Assembly (NCBI GenBank): GCA_019096155.1
Contig: JAHCVI010000006.1
Coordinates: 1,116,001 to 1,180,000, forward strand
Origin: Staphylotrichum longicolle
Taxonomy: Eukaryota; Ascomycota; Sordariomycetes; Sordariales; Chaetomiaceae
Direction: 5' to 3'
Length of the DNA stretch: 64,000 nt
The notes beneath the pieces are model-generated. The model had not been told where the DNA came from and made no database searches. It was given only the letters and a program-made list of their open reading frames with translations. Position numbers and translations under genes: made by a program. This document shows positions 57,441 through 64,000 of the stretch, piece after piece; position 1 is the stretch's first letter, and each line of letters opens with the position of its first letter.

Positions 57441-59159
57441 TTAGTAGACTATTGTAGGCCTACTAGGAGGTCGTTATAGGCCTTCCGTTTTGCCTAGTTC
57501 TTCCTATACTAGCGGCCCTATCGTCGTTATAAGGGTATTAATTTTACTTAGGCCTATTATAGGCCCTAGAGTCGTTTCCCAACCCTTATTAAGTCGAAGA
57601 GGCATCCCCTTAGGTCTCTAGTTAGTTGTCGTCCTCTATTCGTCGAGCAGCCCTCTTCTCGTCCTATATAATCTTCTTACCTTTCTTTGTCGGTAGATCC
57701 CCCTATAGGACATACTCTTCTTAAAACGGGATATCGTACCCGCTCTTAAGCTTTTCGAGCTACTTGTTGATGCTAGGGTCCTTCTTCAATTTGACTTATC
57801 CGCCTATAATTTAGTAGAGATCGAATGCTCTAACGATCCTTCGAGGAATCTAATAGTACTACTAGACCTTCTTCTTAAAGTAGTAGAGGTATGTATAGTC
57901 GCTATATCCCTCTACTTCTTTAGTATCTCGGTAGTACTTAGGCTATGCCCTTTTAAGTATAATATAGAGGCACCCTTTGTCTATCCTATTAAACGTCTAT
58001 AAGAGGTCGGTATAACTATATCTATAATCGAATGTCTAGGTAATAGATTTCTATAATCCGTCCTCCCCTACCTCTTTAATAGGCTAGTAATTATAGTCGA
58101 ACTTTTCCTTATAGTAGAACTAGTAGGAATATATAATATACTAGAACTATAGGATATAGATATAGTTATTTCTTCCTAGGTAGATATATACAGTTTCTCT
58201 TTCTATAGTATACTAGAATCTATACCTATAACCTTTACATCGTATATCGTTAGTAGTCTTTCAAAGCTATAATACCTTTATTAGTCCCAATAGTCTTCCT
58301 AGCTTTCTAGTAACTGCCCTTAGGCCTCCTACCAAGCCCGTTCCTAGTAGTATAAGAACTCGGGGATGTAGATCTCCCCTTCTAGCGGGTCCTTATAGTC
58401 TATATTATCTAGTCCGGTCTACTAGACCTAGTCGGCTTTCTACGCCTCTTTTAGCTAGAAGATCTCTTCGTTTAGCTTATTAGCTTACTATTCGACTAAG
58501 TTAAGTTATTACATAACGGTATAGTAGGCCGCTATAATCTTCTCGGTTTCCTCCCTAATCCCCTTCCGCTCTTGCCCCCGCTCTACTACTAGCCATTAGA
58601 GATACTATAGCTCGTCTCTAGCTTACCCTAGCAGGGCTATAAATACTTTAGGGTTATAGGGATTAGGCAAACTATTATTGTTTTTACCAAGGTAAGCAAT
58701 GACCTTCTCGATAGTTTCTCGGCTTGGCATATCTTCTTCCTCGGTTAGGGGATTGCTCTAGTTACTATATTGATCCTCCGATACTTCCTATATAAAGGTG
58801 GCGGTTATATACCTCGAAATAGCAATAGTAACGCTATCGATTTAGTCCTCTACCTATTGTCGATTCTCCTAGGACTAGTTGATGCCCTATATCAAGATAC
58901 CCGTTGCCAACGTATATTAAGCCCTAGGGTTGGCGTTGTCCCAAATGAATTGCTCGACAAACTATACGCTAGGTACGCCGTTATCGCTAATATATAGGTT
59001 ATCCCTATTACTATAATCTTCATCTATAGTATTACTTCCTTCCCTATAATACTATATTGTATAGTCGATAGCGTCCTTAAGGTTATCCTAGTTATACTAG
59101 TCAATAACCGCTACTTCCCTGACTAGGAACTTTACGTCGATAGCTACCGTCTTACAACC

Positions 59160-60080
59160 TAGGACTAGCTTCTAGTCGCCCTTCTTCTTCGAGCTACGAT
59201 AGTCCTATCTAAAGTATCCCTTCTTACTATATCTATAGTAAGTAATGTCGGCCTTATCCGTTTTGACTAGGCTAGCATATTGGTTAGCGTCAACGTCTAT
59301 AGCACTAGAGTATATACTGCATACTATACTATAGTATAGGCGCTTCTTCTTATCGTTGGGTCGGTAGGCCTATAGGGTCCTGCTCCGACCTTTACACTAC
59401 TACTTATATATATACTAACGATCGTCAATCCTAATGGCTATAGCGATATACTCGTCGAATATATCTAGCCGATCTTTATCGTATAGTATATCCTTAACCT
59501 CTTCCTTGAGACCATTGTAGAATAGCTATATAAGGCCTTCTTCGTTAAGGTTAGCCCTTAGAGAGTCTTGTCGAAACAACGTAGTATATATAGATCCCGA
59601 CTTAGTCTAGTAGAATTGCATTAGGCGGTCCTATATATACCACTTCTCGTCCAAGTCTCCGAATACCTTCTATAGCTCGGCCTCGAACCTAGCGTAGCTA
59701 CTAAAGACTTTATTTATAAAGTCTTCTCTATCGTCCTTGTCGGCGTTGTTCAATATATCGTCTATAGTAGGTTGAAACCACTAGAGGGCCTGACCCTCTA
59801 GATACGAGGCGATAAACCCAACCTTATCTATTTCCATTGGAAATAGCTTAGGATAGTATCCTAAATAGGCCTTAGAGAGCGTTAGGAACCCTAAGAGGGC
59901 GTCCTTTCCTCCCCCGTACTGTAGTAGTAGGTCAAGCTTAACCCGGCTTCGAGTGGCTACAGCGCTAAGGCGAACGTTCTCCGCCTCGAGTACGGCGATA
60001 CGCTCGTTAAACTAGGCGATAGTAGGTATAGTAGTACCTATAGTATTCGATACCTCCGTTCTAAACCATGATAGAAACAA
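59160..60080 (-). pseudogene. gag of A1-mid
   Basis: Minus-sense gag with the same layout as A1-in (53398). Zinc-knuckle region near 59200-59240, core to about 59950, N-terminal coiled coil to about 60050. Dense RIP-type stops. Confidence 0.8.
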
Positions 60081-60095
60081 AGGGAGTAAGCAATG

Positions 60096-60518
60096 TATAA
60101 CGAATCGTTCGTCCTAATCTACTTCTAAAAGGGTCCTAGAGGTATATCTTGGTCAAGTATAGAGATTCGGTAGAGCCAAAGGGTCTACAATAAGATATAC
60201 TAATCTAGTCTCAAGGGATGTAGTGAATCCAAACTGTAATTGCTTACTGAGGAAGCTCCCAAGCTCCCTCAACGAGTGACTAACTAGCTAGTATATATAT
60301 ATGATGATTCCTTTAGATCACTATCGTCTTTGTATAATCTCTTGTATTGGCTCGCCAGGATTACAAAGTGATCTTCGTAAGCCTTGGTGTTGGATTATAA
60401 TACTAAGCCTATGCCAAGCGTGATCCTTCTCTGATTAGTTATTCAATGATTGGACGTTAGGGCTCCCTACGCCCCGACTATGGCCCCTCCCGGCCGCATA
60501 CATGGTCAGTCCATGACA
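60096..60518 (-). repeat. 5' LTR of A1-mid (423 bp)
   Basis: It starts TATAACGAATCG, ends CAGTCCATGACA, and is followed by the CTGCT duplication and the last 48 bp of the A2-out 5' LTR. Confidence 0.9.
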
Positions 60519-60576
60519 CTGCTGCGCCTCGTATACCCTACCCGGCCGCCTTTTATAGTTGGTTCGTGACACGTAG

Positions 60577-61087
60577 TATACGCCGACGCTGACTTGGTCT
60601 AATGGAGTTATATTAGGCGGTCCTATATATGCCGTTTTTCGTCTAAGTCTCCGAACACCTTTCGTAGTTTGGCCTCGAACCTGGCGTAGCTACCGAATAC
60701 TTCGTTTGTAAAGTCCTCTCTATCGTCTTCGTCGTCGTGCTATAGCACGTCGTCTATAGTGGGTTGAAACTACTAGAGGGCCTAGCCCTTGAGATGCGAG
60801 GCGATGAATCCGACTTTATTAGCCTCTATAGGGAACTATTTAGGGTAGTACCTAAAATACCCTCTAGCAAGGGTTAGTAACCCCGAGAGCGCGTCCTTCC
60901 TTCCTTTGTAACGCGGTGGTAGGTCAAGCTTAACCCGGTTGCGAGTGACCGCGGTATTGAGGCGAGCGTTCTTGGCCTCGAGCGCGGCGATATACTCGTT
61001 AAGCTAGGCGATAGTAGGTATAGTGGTACCTATAGTATTCGATACCTCTATTCTAAACCGTAATAGAATAAAAGGGAGTAAGTAATG
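60577..61087 (-). pseudogene. gag N-terminal half of A1-out
   Basis: It continues the gag begun at 19660-20109. Minus-sense core and N-terminal coiled coil, ending before the primer-binding site and 5' LTR. The CGTAG at 60572-60576 duplicates 20105-20109. Confidence 0.82.
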
Positions 61088-61511
61088 TATAACGAATCGT
61101 TCGTCCTAACCTACTTTTGAAAGAGTCCTAGAGGTATGTCTTAGTCAAGTATAGAGATTCGGTAGAGCTAAAAGGTCTACAATAAGATGCACTAATCTAG
61201 TCTTAATAAACTAGTAAAATCTAACTGTAAATTGCTTATTAAGGAAGCTCCAAGCTCCCTTAATGAGTAACTAACTATCTAGCGTATATATATATAATGA
61301 TTCCTTTGGATTACTATTGTCTTTGTATAATCCCTTATATTGGCTTACCAGGATTACAAAGTGATCCCTATAAGCCTTGGTGTTGGATCACGGTGCCGAG
61401 CCTATGCTAAGCGTAATCCTTCTCTAATTGGTTGTTCAATGATTGGACGTTAGGGCTCCCTACGCCCCGACTGCGGCTCCTCCTAGCCGCATGCATGGTC
61501 AGTCCGTGACA
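61088..61511 (-). repeat. 5' LTR of A1-out (424 bp)
   Basis: It runs TATAACGAATCG (mutated) to CAGTCCGTGACA. It marks the right edge of the whole retrotransposon stack. Confidence 0.9.
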
Positions 61512-62270
61512 TTAAGCTCTTCAACCTACTGAAGCTTATAGCTACGACCGAAGATTCCTATACGAGGAGGCCGGCTATAATCGTAGATTCTAATCTCATT
61601 AGGGCTCCGAGACCAAGGATCGTAACCTATAAGTAGATATAGGAGCTTAGCCTCTATAGCCTTATATAATCGGATAAAGTAGATGACTAAAGAGCATTAG
61701 CACTATACTTTGTTTACTTTAGGAATATATATTAAGAACCTTTATATTTAGGTAGTAAGTACTAGGTGATTGATTTCCCTATTGCTAGTATTCTACTATA
61801 GGTAACTACTAACATCAGCTAAGTGGATGAAGATATATTACGAGAGCTATACGCTATAGATAAAGGTATTTTAGAGTATTGGAGATAGAGAAGTATAGAG
61901 TAAGCTAAGGTCGATAATTCGATTTCTATTCCTTATTGCGGCGCGCTTAGTCTTGATGATAAGTAGATAACGTTCAGATAGAGCATAAGAGCCCATTGTC
62001 TCCGACTCTAGCCAGTTTCAAAGCTATGAACTTTGGGCGTAGTTCGGGCCAATCGTGGCGACCCACCGATTTTTTGACTATTCAATAGTCTCTACGCCCC
62101 GACCCCGATAAGTAAAGCAACGCCGTCACCTATACGAGAAAATTCTAAGCTAACAGCTCTAGGATGGTCTAGGCTTAGCGGTGCCAGAGTCCTAGCCAAA
62201 TACTATCGCTCAAAATAACTCGGAGACAAGGCACCGCTAGATGACCCGGCTTATCTATACCGGTCTAGAT
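61512..62270 (+). pseudogene. Unrecognised RIP-degraded coding relic
   Basis: One plus-strand frame (from 61514) stays protein-like with only TAG/TAA breaks: RRPAIIVDSNLIRAPRPRIV, RALALYFVYFRNIY, VIDFPIASILL, VDEDILRELYAIDKGILEYW, AKVDNSISIPYCGALSLDD. No family is recognised. It ends in unassigned sequence before the NLR relic. Confidence 0.35.
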
Positions 62271-62990
62271 AAGACTGGAGGGGAGGCTATAGTAAAAGAG
62301 GGCTTTGGCGTAGCCGTAGATGCCGTTGTGTCTGCAAGGGACATTATAATCTAGGCGGTACCCCAAGCTGCCCTTGTAGGGACTGGCATTTGTCTAGTTC
62401 TCAAGGTGCGTTTATCTGAAAGGCGATGTTCTATATGCTACCATCTGTAGGTGCTTGCCAATCCTGTGACTGCGATAGAAGACAACCGCAAAGGGATCGA
62501 TTATGTTGTCAAGAGGATGGACTGGTACTGGAACCTGGCTGGCAACCTTTTCAAGGATCTCCTCGAGTATGCTGACGAGCTCTGTGAACTGAAACGCGAG
62601 CTGGAAAACCAAATTGTCGACCTCTACAAAGCGCTCCTCTCCTAGTAGATTAAGCGTGTCTGTTCGTACTACCGCAATCGCGGTCTGGTCTTCCTTAGGG
62701 ATATGGTCAAGCTTGCTGACTGGGATGCCGACTTGGGAGCTATTCGAGACGCCGAGACACGCTTACGAAACGACGCATAGGCGTACACTGCTTAGCAAGT
62801 GACGTCCTATCTCGAGCAGCTCGTTAGCTATATAAGGAACTAGGAAAGACGGCATGATCGGGGCTCAGGAAAGTCTCGGCGCAGACGACATAGGTCAGGT
62901 CGGCCCTCGAAGCACTCGACGCCCAATGCAAGACAGCTGCAGAGGAGGCTCGCCAGAAACTTGCCTCTTCAATATCGCCCAAGCTCCGCA
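62271..62990 (+). pseudogene. NLR (STAND) N-terminal domain relic, NWD/NACHT_N type
   Basis: Exon 1 ends at 62405 (SARDIII, stop, AVPQAALVGTGICLVL). A 45-bp intron (62406-62450) joins it in frame to LANP, GIDYVVKRMDWYWNLAGNLF, ELCELKRELENQIVDLYKAL, then IKRVCSYYRNRGLVFLRDMV, LADWDADLGAIRDAETRLRN and QVTSYLEQLV. This order matches the N-terminal domain preceding NACHT in fungal NLRs. Breaks: two adjacent TAGs at 62641-62646 where Tyr-Gln is expected, and TAGs at Gln sites. No NACHT domain follows, so only the N-terminal part is present. Mutation is milder than in the transposons. Confidence 0.65.
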
Positions 62991-63217
62991 TATGAAGCCC
63001 CAAAGGAAAATCTAAAACTGGAGGCTGGCTCTGTCTTGGCCTGGGGACAGCAGCAAATGGCCATGGCTACAATGGCATTCCGTCAACGGCGGCCGTCCCG
63101 TGCTGCGTTTCGACACGCTTTGCAGGCGATCGCCCTGCCGTCTGCAGCCCAAAAGGCGGCCGCATTCTAGATGCCGCGTTCCTCACCGCCTTGCGAAGAC
63201 AGGCAGTGATCGCAGCC
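62991..63217. other. Spacer with no supported gene
   Basis: An Ala/Arg/Gln-rich frame (62961-63170, +) exists, but neither family features nor a start context support it. GC-rich and not RIP-mutated. Confidence 0.35.
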
Positions 63218-63410
63218 AAGCTGCATGCATGCGCATAAGCTCGCGATCATGGCCTGGTGCGTGCAGTCCATATTTTCGGGGTCGCGCGCGTAGGGCCAAT
63301 TGAGGCCCACGACGGCGACGTCGGCTTTGGGGCGCGGGATGGGCACGTACGAGGACGCGGAGCCGCGGCCGTCGGGGAGCATGAAGAGGGTTTTCTTGGC
63401 GTCAACAATC
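63218..63410 (-). pseudogene. Fragment of a polyketide synthase thioesterase domain
   Basis: Minus-sense frame: DAKKTLFMLPDGRGSASSY, VPIPRPKADVAVVGLNWPYA, CTHQAMIASLCA. This is the start of the alpha/beta-hydrolase thioesterase domain of fungal non-reducing PKSs (usual form 'LFLxPDGxGSAxSY...VxGLNCPY'). It breaks off before the catalytic GWSxGG motif and has Trp for the usual Cys in NCPY. Nothing else of a PKS is present, so it is a scrap. Codon use is unmutated, suggesting a recent truncation or transfer. Confidence 0.6.
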
Positions 63411-63632
63411 CACGATCTATTTGTGTTTTGTGCCAGCTGTAGTTATCCCTAGGATTACTTTATGTGACTGGATCACCGAACCCCATCACCGTTGGCATTA
63501 CTTTCCAATGTGGAAACGGACCGGAACCTCTAACATGTCGCGACACTAGTGATACAAGAAGAAAGCCAACTAGGGATTTTGCCCGTTTGCAAACAGCAAT
63601 CCTTCAATACAAAAGCACGAAAGCACGCCCCC
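63411..63632. other. Spacer between PKS scrap and the edge gene
   Basis: No gene motif seen. It probably contains the 3' UTR of the minus-strand gene that ends at 63633. Confidence 0.35.
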
Positions 63633-64000
63633 TTACCAACGAAACCGATACAGCTCAATCTCGTCACTTGGCTGACGTTTGAGCCTACCATTTGACTGAC
63701 ATTGGAGGTCGTCACTTGGCCGACGTTTGAGCGCCTCTACGTCATCGTCTTCTTTGGCTGGAGCGCCGCCACTGTGTACAAAAGAAGGGAGTGCGTCGGG
63801 CGTTCTTTGCCCTTGGTCTTGGCCGGACTGATGCGTCCTCCTGAAAATCTTGATCTTGCGAAACAGCGGCGTCAGGGTTGCGAGCGAGGAAGCAGTCAGT
63901 CCGACCCCGATCTCGATTGTTGACCAGGCACATAGCGGCTCGAAGTTGTAGAGGTATTCGGGGTTGTCGAGAATGTCATAAGCGTAGGGAAGGCGGACGA
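63633..64000 (-). CDS. Rhodopsin-domain integral membrane protein, C-terminal part (5' end beyond window)
   Basis: The minus-strand frame runs from the window edge to TAA at 63633-63635 (122 codons visible). It begins RLPYAYDILDNPEYLYNF and continues with the last membrane helix typical of fungal SAT4/PTH11-related rhodopsin-domain proteins (AWSTIEIGVGLTASSLATL, then PLFRKIK). A hydrophilic cytosolic tail follows, containing a duplicated LKR(R/Q)PSD(D/E) unit and ending DEIELYRFRW. No stop or RIP-type change is seen, so this gene is probably alive and marks the end of the repeat block. The family is recognised from the WSxIExGxGxTAxSLATLxPLF pattern; ligand and role are unknown. Confidence 0.7.
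   Translation of the reverse strand, partial: VRLPYAYDILDNPEYLYNFEPLCAWSTIEIGVGLTASSLATLTPLFRKIKIFRRTHQSGQDQGQRTPDALPSFVHSGGAPAKEDDDVEALKRRPSDDLQCQSNGRLKRQPSDEIELYRFRW

Larger units (their letters stand above)
36805..60518 (-). mobile_element. Ty3/gypsy chromovirus A1-mid, split by element B
   Basis: Inserted in the 5' LTR of A2-out with CTGCT at 36800-36804 and 60519-60523. Without nested DNA it is about 8.05 kb. LTRs 36805-37225 and 60096-60518. Element B interrupts its RNase H region with a TCCTT duplication (39929-39933 and 55591-55595). Strongly RIP-mutated. Confidence 0.92.
20110..60571 (-). mobile_element. Ty3/gypsy chromovirus A2-out, host of further insertions
   Basis: Minus-strand element delimited by CGTAG at 20105-20109 and 60572-60576. 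Without nested DNA it is about 8.19 kb. 3' LTR 20110-20537. The internal part (20538-36411) is interrupted in the PR-RT linker by A2-in (GGTAG). The 5' LTR (36412-36804 plus 60524-60571, 441 bp in total) is interrupted by A1-mid (CTGCT). Heavily RIP-mutated: LTR start TGTGACG reads TATAACG at 36412. Confidence 0.9.
19660..61511 (-). mobile_element. Outermost Ty3/gypsy element (A1-out), split by the nested stack; 3' part missing
   Basis: Only gag (19660-20109 and 60577-61087) and the 5' LTR (61088-61511) remain. The gag is interrupted by A2-out with a CGTAG duplication. The pol and 3' LTR that should lie left of 19660 are absent; an oppositely oriented A1 LTR sits there instead. The base after the 5' LTR begins TTAAG. 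No matching duplication can be assigned on the left because that end is lost. Confidence 0.75.

Noticed and set aside
13273..61511. TAG read as an amino acid (alternative genetic code)
   Set aside because: TAG appears together with TAA, Cys-to-Tyr and Gly-to-Arg changes, all explained by C-to-T/G-to-A at CpA/TpG. Intact genes at 1-5434 and 63633-64000 have no internal TAG.
14490..61511. A giant Starship-type element carrying the nest as cargo
   Set aside because: No tyrosine-recombinase captain or matching outer boundaries were seen. The nest is fully explained by separate insertions.
14490..61511. Telomere or centromere core
   Set aside because: No TTAGGG arrays or satellite repeats occur, and the base composition is not extremely AT-rich. 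Only a RIP-affected repeat cluster is supported.
14471..61516. TTAAG at 14471-14475 as the left target duplication of A1-out (right flank TTAAG 61512-61516)
   Set aside because: The left copy lies inside BCS1 coding sequence, is not next to an LTR end, and a five-base match is expected by chance.

Overview
The window is nuclear DNA of a filamentous ascomycete (Pezizomycotina, probably Sordariomycetes). The genes have short introns with GTRWGY-type donors and CTRAY branch sites, and the protein families are fungal: killer-toxin-like GH18 chitinase, BCS1-like AAA ATPase, LaeA-like methyltransferase, NACHT-type NLR, PKS thioesterase and rhodopsin-domain membrane protein. Most of the window carries a mutation footprint like RIP (repeat-induced point mutation): CpA has become TpA and TpG has become TpA, while CpG is kept.

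Layout. (1) 1-5434 is ordinary gene space. It holds a large secreted chitinase cut by the window edge and interrupted by five introns. Its last exon looks like a NucA/NucB-type nuclease. An intact unknown gene follows on the same strand. (2) 5435-14489 is a gene graveyard: unrecognised sequence, one possible small gene, and decayed copies of a C2H2 zinc-finger gene, a jelly-roll-like gene, a LaeA-like methyltransferase and a BCS1 AAA ATPase. (3) 14490-18260 holds two inverted pogo/Fot1-like DNA transposons, 1.85 kb each. The spacer between them shows that an inversion took place. (4) 18261-61511 is a nested stack of chromodomain Ty3/gypsy LTR retrotransposons. I could delimit five insertions to the base from LTR ends and 5-bp target-site duplications (TSDs): A2-out 20110-60571 (CGTAG), A2-in 24624-33176 (GGTAG), A1-mid 36805-60518 (CTGCT), B 39934-55590 (TCCTT) and A1-in 46587-54745 (CGCTA). 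There is also a solo B LTR at 27852-28223 (GAAAC). All of these sit in the gag of an outer element, A1-out, whose 3' part is gone. (5) 61512-64000 is the other flank: an unknown relic, the N-terminal domain of an NLR, a PKS thioesterase scrap, and the 3' end of an apparently intact rhodopsin-domain membrane protein gene on the minus strand.

Main points. The elements have two uncommon traits. Each family has a primer-binding site complementary to its own LTR just downstream of a TATA box, which is the Tf1/sushi-type self-priming layout. Each family also has an antisense reading frame between chromodomain and 3' LTR. In family A this antisense protein has Zn2Cys6-like cysteine spacing followed by a coiled coil. 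Subfamilies A1 and A2 share gag-pol and R-U5 but differ in U3 plus the antisense gene, so that block seems to have been exchanged as a unit. Mutation load rises with nesting depth, which gives a relative chronology. Outside the repeats, the chitinase-nuclease fusion and its neighbour form a plausible secreted toxin locus.
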